Made by a program: the position numbers and the translations under genes. DNA of 64,000 nucleotides. It comes from Epiperipatus broadwayi. Taxonomy: Eukaryota; Onychophora; Udeonychophora; Euonychophora; Peripatidae. Numbering within the stretch: position 1 is the first letter of the stretch; every line of letters starts with the position of its first letter. The DNA lies in assembly GCA_028023455.1 (NCBI GenBank), contig JAQFVV010006246.1, positions 2,907,501 to 2,971,500 on the forward strand. Direction: 5' to 3'. A model generated the notes under the pieces. The model saw only the letters and a list, made by a program, of their open reading frames with translations. It ran no database searches and had not been told where the DNA came from. Below, piece after piece: positions 14,136-24,585 of this stretch.

Positions 14136-14221
14136 ATATATATATATATATATATATTTAATTATATATTGTATTATATTTTTAAATGGATTACAATATA
14201 TATATATATATATATATATAT
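14136..14221. repeat. (TA)n microsatellite between E1 and R1
   Basis: Two long (AT)n tracts flank a 26-bp segment that itself begins TGTATT and ends GATTACA. This is the shared integration target of E1 on the left and R1 on the right. Confidence 0.85.
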
Positions 14222-15634
14222 TGTAATGATCAGTTTTGTATGCTCTGCTAACACTTTGCCAAGTCCAAGCCAAATACAAAACTCAGCACCCTTGTGTAGG
14301 GATGTCCTCTCAAGAAATACAAAGTTCGAACCTATTTTCTCATCTACTACATGAATAATGCTCCTGAAACTATTGATACTACATTTTCCTTCTAAGCCCA
14401 GAGATCAGGGAGAAACAAGAGACACTAAATACATAAACCCACCCTAGGTTCACTAACTAGTGATCTATAGATGGTACAAAATAACACTAATATTTAATTT
14501 ATTTAAAAGTGCTGATCAGAAATGAGATACTAAGGTGGATCATGTAGATAGATACTAACAATGACAGATACAATTCAATATAAAGTTTAATAAAGATTTA
14601 AATATTAATAAAACTCTGCATTAATCAGGCAGCTACATCAGTAAGGAGGCAATTAATATGAGTGAATATACAGGTGTTAAACTAATACAGATTATTTCAT
14701 TATAGTGATATATTTGACTAACTGAATCTATACTTTCCAGGGTAAGTAGAGGATATACAATATTAGATTAATATACCTTAATGAAGTATTCCCTAGTTAG
14801 ATTATGGACTGTGAGAATGTGGGGGATTTATATATATATGGTAACAATATAACCACGGATATACTGATACATTAAATTCATGATTACTGTGGTTTACTAA
14901 TAATCAAATAATATACAAGCTGATAATGTCAGAATACCACAGATTCATCATTCATTGGCTTAAGTCATGTGAGAGCTAAATGCTCTATAACAAATCAAAT
15001 TAATAGAACATTGGTGGTGCTACTGGAGGCTACGTGCAAGATATTAGAATAACAGTATATTGCAACTGCAAGGTTTTGTCTATATAGATTATGGACTGGT
15101 TTAATGCCATTGGTCAGTGGAAAGTTGACCACCATAGCATCATCATGGAATGTGTCCTGAATCTCATAAACTCCATGATTGTGTGACTAAAGGTCCATAT
15201 TCTCATGTGAGACTTCTATGTCCACTTTGATATGGAAACTGAAGGATTAGGAAATGGTCTTGGCTCTGCATACCCGAAGAAGATTGACAAAGCATAATAA
15301 ATTATGACATGATATGCATTTGCACCAGCAATACATAAATTAATTAAATCATGATATTTAATGGGAGCATAACTCTTAAAATTGAGCATTACAATATGAT
15401 AATGTTTAATCTATTACTAAATCTCGATCTAAAGAAGTCTATATATTCATTATTTCAAATTAAAATAATTTAGATAAGTATAAGATATAGCTATACCTAA
15501 TGGGATCATAATAGAAATAAATCAGTGGGTGGGAATGTATGATGAAAGGACTTTAGAAACTTGATAAGTAAACATGTATTGTGATAATACATTCATAGTT
15601 ATAATTTTGTGTACTTGCGTATTGTTTTTAAACC

Positions 15635-15647
15635 AAAATAATTATAA
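15635..15647 (+). repeat. Target-site duplication, left, of the retrozyme array
   Basis: aaaataattataa, identical to 18064-18076. The related site in R2 near 54605-54625 has no array. Confidence 0.75.
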
Positions 15648-15807
15648 TCAAAATAAAAGTCATAGATCAATTCATAGATCACATGACCCTATCTCTTAAG
15701 CTTGTAAGTTATAAACAGTGATGATTGCCAATTCCTCTACAAGCTTTATGATAAATGCTTAGCCAGAGCCAGCACTTAAAATATCTCTATCAGGAACCCC
15801 TCCCCAA

Positions 15808-15850
15808 ACCCCTGACCATGGTTTCGTGCTTTGGCACTCCTCAGAGAGGT
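15808..15850 (-). ncRNA. Hammerhead ribozyme, array copy 1 (intact core)
   Basis: On the minus strand the order is stem I ACCTCT, core CTGAGGA, stem II GTGC-CAAA-GCAC, core GAAA, a two-pair stem III closed by CATG, cleavage triplet GTC, then stem I AGGGGT. All conserved positions are present (C3 U4 G5 A6, G8 A9, G12 A13 A14, U16.1, H17=C), and stem II starts with the G10.1-C11.1 pair. Stem I has six pairs, one of them G-U. The predicted cut lies between 15814 and 15813. This is a type I arrangement with a minimal stem III, as in animal retrozymes and Penelope-like elements. Confidence 0.9.
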
Positions 15851-16242
15851 GTCAGGGTAGGTTCAGACACTAGATCTAAAAATACCAACCCAAAGCTAAG
15901 CACTTAGCTAAAAGTTATCTATTGAGTGGAAAATCTGAAATTTTCAGACATGTACATGTCTTCAAACCCAGCTATCCAACTCAAATAGCTATATGGGGCT
16001 GATAGATCTTCAACCATGCCATATAGTAGTAGTCATAGCAATATGAAATTGCATAAGACTTTTTGGCAGAGACTATAAATAGTCAAAATAAAAGTCATAG
16101 ATCAATTCATAGATCACATGACCCTATCTCTTAAGCTTGTAAGTTATAAACAGTGAGGATTGCCAATTCCTCTACAAGCTTTATGATAAATGCTTAGCCA
16201 GAGCCAGCACTTAAAATATCTCTGTCAGGAACCCCTCCCCAA

Positions 16243-16285
16243 ACCCCTGACCATGGTTTCATGCTTTGGCACTCCTCAGAGAGGT
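16243..16285 (-). ncRNA. Hammerhead ribozyme, array copy 2 (C11.1 changed)
   Basis: Identical to copy 1 except for tttcatgc in place of tttcgtgc on the plus strand. In the RNA this turns the G10.1-C11.1 pair into G-U. The change is a CpG transition. The catalytic residues are otherwise intact; reduced activity is expected. Confidence 0.85.
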
Positions 16286-16677
16286 GTCAGGGTAGGTTCA
16301 GACACTAGATCTAAAAATACCAACCCAAAGCTAAGCACTTAGCTAAAAGTTATCTATTGAGTGGAAAATCTGAAATTTTCAGACATGTACATGTCTTCAA
16401 ACCCAGCTATCCAACTCAAATAGCTATATGGGGCTGATAGATCTTCAGCCATGCCATATAGTAGTAGTCATAGCAATATGAAATTGCATAAGACTTTTTG
16501 GCAGAGACTATAAATAGTCAAAATAAAAGTCATAGATCAATTCATAGATCACATGACCCTATCTCTTAAGCTTGTAAGTTATAAACAGTGAGGATTGCCA
16601 ATTCCTCTACAAGCTTTATGATAAATGCTTAGCCAGAGCCAGCACTTAAAATATCTCTGTCAGGAACCCCTCCCCAA

Positions 16678-16720
16678 ACCCCTGACCATGGTTTCGTGCT
16701 TTGGCACTCCTCAGAGAGGT
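16678..16720 (-). ncRNA. Hammerhead ribozyme, array copy 3 (intact core)
   Basis: Exactly 435 bp from copy 2 and the same 43-nt sequence as copy 1. The predicted cut on the minus strand is between 16684 and 16683. Confidence 0.9.
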
Positions 16721-17112
16721 GTCAGGGTAGGTTCAGACACTAGATCTAAAAATACCAACCCAAAGCTAAGCACTTAGCTAAAAGTTATCTATTGAGTGGA
16801 AAATCTGAAATTTTCAGACATGTACATGTCTTCAAACCCAGCTATCCAACTCAAATAGCTATATGGGGCTGATAGAACTTCAGCCATGCCATATAGTAGT
16901 AGTCATAGCAATATGAAATTGCATAAGACTTTTTGGCAGAGACTATAAATAGTCAAAATAAAAGTCATAGATCAATTCATAGATCACATGACCCTATCTC
17001 TTAAGCTTGTAAGTTATAAACAGTAAGGATTGCCAATTCCTCTACAAGCTTTATGATAAATGCTTAGCCAGAGCCAGCACTTAAAATATCTCTGTCAGGA
17101 ACCCCTCCCCAA

Positions 17113-17155
17113 ACCCCTGACCATGGTTTCGTGCTTTGGCACTCCTCAGAGAGGT
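17113..17155 (-). ncRNA. Hammerhead ribozyme, array copy 4 (intact core)
   Basis: Exactly 435 bp from copy 3 with an intact core and stems. The predicted cut on the minus strand is between 17119 and 17118. Confidence 0.9.
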
Positions 17156-17489
17156 GTCAGGGTAGGTTCAGACACTAGATCTAAAAATACCAACCCAAAG
17201 CTAAGCACTTAGCTAAAAGTTATCTATTGAGTGGAAAATCTAAAATTTTCAGACATGTACATGTCTTCAAACCCAGCTATCCAACTCAAATAGCTATATG
17301 GGGCTGATAGATCTTCAGCCATGCCATATAGTAGTAGTCATAGCAATATGAAATTGCATAAGACTTTTTGGCAGAGACTATAAATAGTCAAAATAAAAGT
17401 CATAGATCAATTCATAGATCACATGACCCTATCTCTTAAGCTTGTAAGTTATCCCTATCTCTTAAGCTTGTAAGTGAACCTACCCTGAC

Positions 17490-17532
17490 ACCTCTCTGAG
17501 GAGTGCCAAAGCACAAAACCATGGTCAGGGGT
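17490..17532 (+). ncRNA. Hammerhead ribozyme, inverted copy 5 (G12 mutated)
   Basis: Same motif on the plus strand, but GCACGAAA is GCACAAAA, so the catalytic G12 is A. G12 acts as general base in hammerhead cleavage, so this copy should be inactive. The change is again at a CpG. A nearby one-base loss in the G run at about 17540 also marks this copy as older or relaxed. Confidence 0.85.
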
Positions 17533-17923
17533 TTGGGGAGGGTTCCTGACAGAGATATTTTAAGTGCTGGCTCTGGCTAAGCATTTATCATAAAGCTTGT
17601 AGAGGAATTGGCAATCCTCACTGTTTATAACTTACAAGCTTAAGAGATAGGGTCATGTGATCTATGAATTGATCTATGACTTTTATTTTGACTATTTATA
17701 GTCTCTGCCAAAAAGTCTTATGCAATTTCATATTGCTATGACTACTACTATATGGCATGGCTGAAGATCTATCAGCCCCATATAGCTATTTGAGTTGGAT
17801 AGCTGGGTTTGAAGACATGTACATGTCTGAAAATTTCAGATTTTCCACTCAATAGATAACTTTTAGCTAAGTGCTTAGCTTTGGGTTGGTATTTTTAGAT
17901 CTAGTGTCTGAACCTACCCTGAC

Positions 17924-17966
17924 ACCTCTCTGAGGAGTGCCAAAGCACGAAACCATGGTCAGGGGT
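17924..17966 (+). ncRNA. Hammerhead ribozyme, inverted copy 6 (intact core)
   Basis: Plus strand: stem I ACCTCT 17924-17929, CTGAGGA 17930-17936, stem II GTGC/GCAC 17937-17948, GAAA 17949-17952, GTC ending at 17960, and AGGGGT 17961-17966. The predicted cut is after 17960. Confidence 0.9.
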
Positions 17967-18063
17967 TTGGGGAGGGGTTCCTGACAGAGATATTTTAAGT
18001 GCTGGCTCTGGCTAAGCATTTATCATAAAGCTTGTAGAGGAATTGGCAATCCTCACTGTTTAT

Positions 18064-18076
18064 AAAATAATTATAA
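18064..18076 (+). repeat. Target-site duplication, right, of the retrozyme array
   Basis: A perfect 13-bp match to 15635-15647, directly after the last array base. Confidence 0.75.
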
Positions 18077-19622
18077 ATCTGTTTAAGCTCATAGAAATTA
18101 GATCATAAGAGTTATACAGATATACTGAGACTCATTTAATTCCCATTAATATATATACTGTAAGATAACATCTGAGGTAGCGAATCTACAAAAGATGTGG
18201 CACAAGTAATGATCACTTATTTAAGCAATCCGCACAAATATGTACCACCCTGCTTACTATAGAGGGGGAATGAAAGTCACTCGGATGAAGGTTATTCAGG
18301 CATACAGAACATATTATAACAGAAGAATACAAAATAATTTAATAAATATTTAAAAGAGTTTACCCAAATATGAAGACATAATTATAAAATTACAGTACAA
18401 TTTAAATGACAAATTAATTATAGAGAAGCTGTAGCTTAAATAAAATTATGGAGAATGCTCAAAATCTTTTGGGATAATTGATTACCTCATTTGATCAGTT
18501 GAAGTGCCTTCACATACTTACTTATCTCATGATAACCCGAATTGTTCATGGGAATCCATTCCAGTGGATCTATGGCTTTCTTTCATGTTCACTCTGGGTT
18601 AATATTATTATCATCAGCTTTTTCTTCAATATTAACAGTACATTTGATTTCTCTAGTGGCAGTGCACAGGCATCTTCTACTAATAGTGGAAGGTATCTAG
18701 GTGGTTTGGGACTGCTACTTTGACATTTTATTAGAGTCTGGCTTGCAAGTTCTAAACCCATTCAAATTATATTATTGTTTTTACTTTGCATACTATATAT
18801 ATATGCCAGAAAGGTGTATAGTTAATTTTTGATACTGGTTTGTCCTGTGGCATAATAATCCATTACCACCCTGCCTAATGCATCTGTTATCTATTTGAAG
18901 ATTGAAAGACTGTAGCAGGATATAGTATACTCTTTTTTGTTACAATTTGACTAATTTTAAGATTCATAGCAGGATGTTGTAGATAACTTTTCTTTCATTA
19001 TAATTTGATTAATTTTAAGATTATAATCTTATAAGTGAATAATATTATTTTCCTTCTTGCTGGCTAAGTACTTAATCCATTAACATATTCCTGTGATGTT
19101 TCATTAGAGAAGTCTATTGTTCACACTCTCAGTCCTCATTTACTTTTCATAAAATTGAAGCATGATATTTTACTAATTCTAAATAAATGAAATAACATTA
19201 TTATTATTATTTTAAAACAACAAGTTTTGAATATAATATTGAAGATTTAAATAATATTACTTTAAATTATTGGAGATACAAATAAAAATAAAACATTACT
19301 TTTAATTGCAGTTTTTATTATAATATTGAAGATTGAAATAACACTATTTTAATAACATGGAAATATGTGTGTAAATTCAGCATACCTGTCTATATATATA
19401 TACTACATGTGACTATACTTTAAATTCTAATATAATTTAAACAATTTACTATGCTGGATTATTAATTTATCTATTTATAATCATCACATATATGATTAGT
19501 ACTTCACCTATGCATAGATTTCAGCCAAATAGCACAACACACTACAATAAACTGGTTCAAATCAAGGAATGATGGTATGTGAGGAATAAAGAAATATGAA
19601 ACTAAATTTACAAAGTGAATTT

Positions 19623-20114
19623 ACTGTTTCATATTCCCTCAATTGTGGAAGAAAAAGATTTTTTCTGAAAATGTTACATGATCAATGACTCATCAAAGGC
19701 CAACCCTTGATATAGCAACATTATGATAATGCCAAAAAAACTAACATGATGCAATGAAATTTCTCTATATACCCAGATCATATACTTGATGGAGTAATTT
19801 AGACTTCTAGTGAATGCCTTTAAATTTATTGATTCATTTGTATATAGGAGTAATTTATGGTAATCCTATTCATAACTAGCTAACACTTACATATATAACC
19901 AATGTCTATTTACATACCAGAATCCCTTATTTGAGTACTATCTTTCTTACTAATATGTTACTAGCAAGACTCGGTATTACATAGCTACCCTTGTTATTAT
20001 TGGAAATTGCGATTTTGAGTTGTTTTTTTTTTACTGGATATCCATATATTGACTGCAGTTATTTCCCGGGTTTACTATGACCTTGGATTATCCATCTTTC
20101 TTATTTTTTGGTGG
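19623..20114. other. Spacer between R1 and the gag relic, nothing recognised
   Basis: AT-rich, no coding signal. It may be an eroded part of the element that carries the neighbouring gag relic. Confidence 0.45.
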
Positions 20115-21210
20115 TTCCCTAGCCCATGGGCTAAAATCCAAGATTATTAGGAATTCTGCCTCTTTGACATTCTTTAGCCTACTTGCTGCCATAAACTGTT
20201 GGATAAGTAGTGGCATGTTATGTTAAATGGTCCTGATAATATAGACATCTGAAAAAGAGAATGTAAGAGACCTGAGTCAGGTTACCTGATGTATAAAAAA
20301 TTGTTTTTCGATAAACAACTCATATTTTTCTTGACAGATAGTGTTAAGTATTCCACTAAGTACTTAACACTCCAACAGTATATAAGATCATGATACATTT
20401 CTAATATGTCATTTTCTCCTAACATACCCCACCAATCTCATATATCCTTACAAGTAATGGTGACCTTGATGGTCTGTTCATGTGGACCTGTCTTGTAAAA
20501 ACAAAAATTTTGAAGGCTTTCCAAATGAGATTGATGGTTTTCCTCTTGTACCTCTTCTCTAAATAACTTTATGTGCTTGTCCAGGTGGGTTTAAATCCCC
20601 TATATCCAGACTATTTTCCCTTTGATATCCCTATGCTCCAGTACCCCTATGAAACTCTGTGACACTTCCACTCTCCATGTTTATTTTTGTCTGGGGCTCT
20701 GGCATGTCATCATCTGTGGTAATGAGGTGTATGTACACATCACCATCCTTATGCTTGTTGTTCAATCAAAATTTTCCTATCATGGTCAGACATTCTTTTT
20801 CTAGTTCTAGCTTGTTTCCAGATTCCATGCTCTGTTTTCTTCTTTCTTCACCAACTCCATTGGGTTTGAGCCAGTTTTCCTCTCTGTTCTACCTCAGCCC
20901 TGGCATTAAGTTTCTTCTTGTGCATTATCGTTAAGATATTCATGTTTCTTATTAACACTTCTACCCTCTTACTATCTTCCTCTACCTCTCTACTTTCTTT
21001 TTTTGTCCACTCACATATCTTCTTCATATCCTTCCTATATTCTTCCTTAGTTCTGAATTGGGCGTTTGACATTCTTCATTTATCATTTCCAACTCTTGCA
21101 TTAATAATTCCTTAATGCCTGATATTCATTTCTCCTAGCTTCTTCACCTCTTTTCCTGGCTTCTTCTGTAGTTTGTCTAAACAATTCTTCTGTGTAATTT
21201 ATATTTAATG
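20115..21210 (-). pseudogene. Degenerate gag relic of a Ty3-type LTR retrotransposon
   Basis: Reading the minus strand, an N-terminal charged segment (about 21205-21117, RQTTEEARKRGEEARRNEY) precedes a Lys/Glu-rich frame at 20848-21072 with coiled-coil character. Then come HQSHLESLQNF near 20560, DWWGML near 20480, a YIIRT...HNMPLL block near 20250 and LDFSPWA near 20120. The same blocks, in the same order, occur in the gag of element C (THLESLQSFF, DWWDMV, HIIRMIQQNMP) and, in part, element A. Stops and frameshifts separate them. No protease or pol follows, so the element is truncated after gag. Confidence 0.75.
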
Positions 21211-22147
21211 TTCCACAGTCCTAACATTGGATAAAAAGTCCCCATCATATTAGGTGGGGATTTCAGGAAATTTCTGATTAATCAAACCTCTACTCTTGCT
21301 CTTGTTCATTTTGGCTATTATCCCTGTCATCAATTTTGTCTATATCTACTCCTTCTGACTTATCCATGGTTCAGTACTATTATTCATTTCAAGGGTTTAT
21401 CTGCTATTTTTCTAATACACTCTTCAATATTTGAATAGTGAGCTATTTACTCTTTAACTAGTGTTCTATTTACTATTTTACTAATGGTTTGTCAGCTATT
21501 TTCCCTTTCTGACCATTTTCAGTAATGGCCTTTTTACTCTTTAGGATATAGTCTTATTTACTCTTTTGCTAATGGCTTGTCAGCTATTCCCCTTTTCAGA
21601 ATCCTTGTCATCTACATATCTCCCTCTATTATTGCCATAATGCCACCTTTTTCCATATATAATGACATTCACTACTTCCTTTATTGTTTGCTGTTCACTG
21701 AATCAATTATGATGTTTGACCAATGCTGTCTGCTTTGTTTTCATCTTTCAGTTGGCTCTTTTATCTAAAACATTCCCTAGACTTCATAGACTAATATTTA
21801 CATCCATACCCATATTTAACCTGCTCTACCTCTGTCATATTAACCACCCAATCCACTGTATCTTATTCAATTTTTAGATCACTATATACACAATTCAACT
21901 CTGATGGCAACATTTATTTAAGAATAATTCCATTTGCTTGGGTCATCTCTGGACATCATGCCATCAATTTCAACACCCATAAACTGTTAGTATCCCCTAG
22001 TAATAATCAAATTTGTTAACATGCTTTCTCACTAATATTTTCTTAAATTTTAGACAATTAATTACAAATAAAATAAAATTCCTTCCTATGACATTTAAAA
22101 CTTTTATTAACTTATAATTGAAATTTGTACATAATCATCTCATGCAT
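21211..22147. other. Possible 5' leader of the gag relic, otherwise nothing recognised
   Basis: Some minus-strand sequence at 21211-21370 is acidic and could be the gag N-terminus. Beyond that there are only short, unsupported frames up to the start of the element C LTR. Confidence 0.4.
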
Positions 22148-23493
22148 TGAAATGGTAAGATTCGTATTCGAATCTTAAGTTTCACCTTTTTTATCGTCTC
22201 TCACTCACCGCTCTATCTTACCCAAATTTAAAGTTTTTGGTATCGAATTGTGTGTGTAGCAATATTAAAAATGTATAGATATATCTAGAATTCACCATAA
22301 ACACACACACATTTCGATATCAAATTTAAAACAATAAATAAAGATAAATAATATAATTTAGATTTCTTCTTTTAGTTATATAAAAATATATAATTTTAAC
22401 TATTTATTTCGAATTGTAAAATCCATTATTTATTGCTTTGTTTAAATTTCATTTAGTAATAATTTTAGAAGTAGATTGTAATATTTAATTAAAAGTAAAA
22501 ATAATCATATGTTCCCTTTTGTGTTTGAAATTTTAAAAGCAATGGTCGGTGAGAGATAATAGATTAATTAAAAGAAAAATTTCCTAAAATGTAATTATAA
22601 AATGTGAATGTAAAATGTAAATGTAAACAATAGAAAGGCAGCTTTCTCTATAATTAAACTTAACAAAATGCATTGATTATCCTCAGGGCAGATTAAGTGG
22701 AATCCAAAAATAAACTATAACAAAAATGTAAAAGATAAGATCTAGGAAAAGAGGCCATTTTAGACTTGCTAGGAACTTGAGTTGAACTTTAGCTTTGCTC
22801 TCGATCAGGAGAGTCTCCAAATAGATATATTGTTTTTCATGCCACAGTATGTGTGAGTAGTAAGCACCAAAGACTATTCTCCCTGGAGATGGTCTATCGT
22901 AATGCCATGAACCTTCTTCACTTATGCCCTCCAGAATACCAACCAAGATCTGCTGCCCGAAGAATTAGAAAGCTGCTGCTGTTAAATTAAATGAACCACC
23001 TAAATACAGGAAAGAACTGCTAATGCTAGAATCATGAACAATTTGCTACTGACCACTGAATTGGAAAACTTCTCATAAAACAGGTACCTGTATCCAAATT
23101 CTCTAGAGTACTCTACTAGTATCCCGCTATAGCTTATTCATTCTTTATATAACTTATCAACTATAAACTGTAAAATTCTCATTTGTAATACTATAAATTT
23201 AATAATTAATATATAAATTTCTTTAATAATCTAGCCTGCCTAACTCTATCTTTCTTGGGTATCTATTTCTAAAATCTACATTTTATTATATAATTATCAC
23301 ATGCTCATAATTTTCTAAGTATAAATCCATGATTGCTTGAAACAGTGGATGCATGTCAAATCTTCATTAATATTTACCTCCATAAATTATTTAATATTTT
23401 CATATAAATCGACATGCATTCAATGCTTCATTTATTGTAATGCAGGGGTCTACTGCTTAGCAAATGGCTTATATATTGGCTATAATACTCAAC

Positions 23494-23512
23494 CAGTTTA
23501 CTTACTGTTTTT
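23494..23512 (+). repeat. 19-bp target-site duplication, left, of the PLE
   Basis: Identical to 24865-24883. The uninterrupted target is present once in the 3' LTR near 32719. Confidence 0.9.
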
Positions 23513-23629
23513 CTGAAGGTTTGTGATGATGGTGTTCTAGCTGTATTTTTATATTGGACTATTTCCATCATCTAATATGTGTGTTGAATGTCTTTAGAAA
23601 AGTTTAATTTTTAGTTAAATATTCCAAAT

Positions 23630-23785
23630 GCATTCAACTGTTAGTAATATCACAGCAAACAGGTTAGTATATGCACCAACTGTTAGTAATATCACAGCAA
23701 ACAAATGTTAATAATATCACAGCAAACAGGTTAGTATATGCACTAACTGTTAGTAATATCACAGCAAACAGGTTAGTATATGCAC
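23630..23785 (-). repeat. PLE minisatellite, left arm
   Basis: About four copies of a roughly 43-bp unit containing tatcacagcaaacaggttag. One copy is shortened. It is mirrored at 24622-24775. Confidence 0.85.
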
Positions 23786-23822
23786 AACGTTTCGAGAGGT
23801 ATTTTTCTCCCCTCTTCTTCAG
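23786..23822 (-). ncRNA. Hammerhead-like motif of the PLE, left arm
   Basis: The minus strand reads CTGAAGA, a hairpin AGAGG...CCTCT, then CGAAACG. Penelope-like pseudo-LTRs are known to carry minimal hammerheads with CTGAAGA and CGAAACGT boxes. Here one unpaired C lies between stem II and GAAA, so the fold is not canonical and activity is uncertain. Confidence 0.5.
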
Positions 23823-23851
23823 GTGTTGCTGGCCTGACCAGTGACAGTACT

Positions 23852-23937
23852 AGCATGGGATTCGAACCTGGGTCCTTAGATTCTTGATTATTGAAATTTA
23901 AGGTAACGCTCTAACCAACTGAGCCATCCTGCCAAAG
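23852..23937 (-). ncRNA. tRNA-like segment with pol III A and B boxes (PLE left arm)
   Basis: On the minus strand, GGCAGGATGGCTCAGTTGG opens the segment. It contains a perfect A box (23915-23926), a D-arm with GCTC/GAGC pairing, and a perfect B box GGTTCGAATCC (23858-23868). The T stem and acceptor stem do not pair, and the A-to-B spacing is long, like a class II tRNA. It is therefore tRNA-derived or tRNA-like, not a tRNA gene. Confidence 0.7.
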
Positions 23938-24140
23938 GCAACAGTATGTAGTAATTTCATATACTTATCTATGAGGTTCCTCCTGATTTCTCCACTTTTT
24001 CCTCAGAGCAAAGTTGATTAGTGATTTCCATACATTATGTATAGTCACACTAGGTTGGCTTATGGGATTTTTTGCCATTGTCATGTGAGCAGCTTCTTTA
24101 AATTTTCTTCTTTGTACCTTTTCTTCTTTATCCAATATTT

Positions 24141-24443
24141 TTGTATTTTCCCATTCAAAAGCGCTTGCAAGAACATAAACTGATGATTAGAAGAGAGAAA
24201 ACAGATGTGTCTAAGGTAGCAGACCATGTATGGACCAATGAACATACGTTCAATTGGGAAAATACAAAAATATTGGATAAAGAAGAAAAGGTACAAAGAA
24301 GAAAATTTAAAGAAGCTGCTCACATGACAATGGCAAAAAATCCCATAAGCCAACCTAGTGTGACTATACATAATGTATGGAAATCACTAATCAACTTTGC
24401 TCTGAGGAAAAAGTGGAGAAATCAGGAGGAACCTCATAGATAA
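24141..24443 (+). pseudogene. C-terminal part of a Penelope-like GIY-YIG endonuclease
   Basis: A 100-codon open frame. It contains RLQEHK, then VSKVADHVWTNEHTFNWENT, then RRKFKEAAHM. This is the pattern of the second half of the GIY-YIG domain in Penelope-like elements: R near a short helix, S-x-V-A-x-H, H-x-F-x-W, and a Glu in the KEA helix that follows. The GIY-YIG motif itself and the RT domain are missing because the copy is 5'-truncated at the palindrome centre. In a full element this nuclease would nick target DNA for primed reverse transcription. The frame is open to its stop at 24443 but has no start of its own. The mirrored arm (24081-24153) holds only the end of the inverted copy. 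Confidence 0.8.
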
Positions 24444-24474
24444 GTATATGAAATTACTACATACTGTTGCCTTT

Positions 24475-24557
24475 GGCAGGATGGCTCAGTTGGTTAGAGC
24501 GTTACCTTAAATTTCAATAATCAAGAATCTAAGGACCCAAGTTCGAATCCCATGCTA
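24475..24557 (+). ncRNA. tRNA-like segment with pol III boxes (PLE right arm)
   Basis: Mirror copy of the left arm: A box 24482-24493, B box 24540-24550 with one change from consensus (AGTTCGAATCC). It lies between the GIY-YIG frame and the hammerhead-like motif, an unusual place for a pol III promoter. Confidence 0.7.
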
Positions 24558-24585
24558 GTACTGTCACTGGTCAGGCCAGCAACAC

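Larger units (their letters stand above)
15648..18063 (-). mobile_element. Retrozyme-like array of 435-bp units bearing hammerhead ribozymes
   Basis: Four complete direct copies start at 15648, 16083, 16518 and 16953, with a partial fifth at 17388. The period is exactly 435 bp and the copies are nearly identical. After a short junction (17452-17475) the array continues inverted for about 590 bp to 18063. The 13-bp sequence aaaataattataa flanks the whole insertion (15635-15647 and 18064-18076). Every unit contains a 43-nt hammerhead ribozyme, on the minus strand in the direct copies and on the plus strand in the inverted ones. A transcript of the minus strand would therefore self-cleave into 435-nt monomers. 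There is no open frame of note. Tandem units, one type I hammerhead per unit, no coding capacity and flanking duplications match the small animal retrozymes. The proteins that mobilise them are not encoded here. Confidence 0.88.
14222..19622 (+). mobile_element. R1: old LTR-like repeat, about 3 kb once the retrozyme array is removed
   Basis: It begins TGTAATGATCAG right after (TA)n. Segments match R2 in order: 14545-15640 with 53521-54600; 18080-18790 with 54610-55435; 18800-19370 with 57115-57580; and 19385-19622 with 61470-61708. Its first 320 bp also match R3 at 34214-34540. The TG start beside (TA)n suggests an LTR, but the other end is not clear. The 18790 tract is the empty site for E4, and the one near 19395 is the empty site for E5. 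No coding frame is supported. Confidence 0.6.

Noticed and set aside
15648-18063. Simple centromere-type satellite
   Set aside because: Only about 5.5 units, bounded by a target duplication and including an inverted part; it behaves as a single insertion.
20848-21115. Small plus-strand Ser/Leu/Phe-rich proteins near 20622-21115
   Set aside because: They are the complement of the purine-rich gag relic on the minus strand.
24475-24557. A functional tRNA gene (also at 23852-23937 and 62778-62850)
   Set aside because: A box, B box and D-arm are good, but the T stem and acceptor stem do not pair and the anticodon arm is not convincing.
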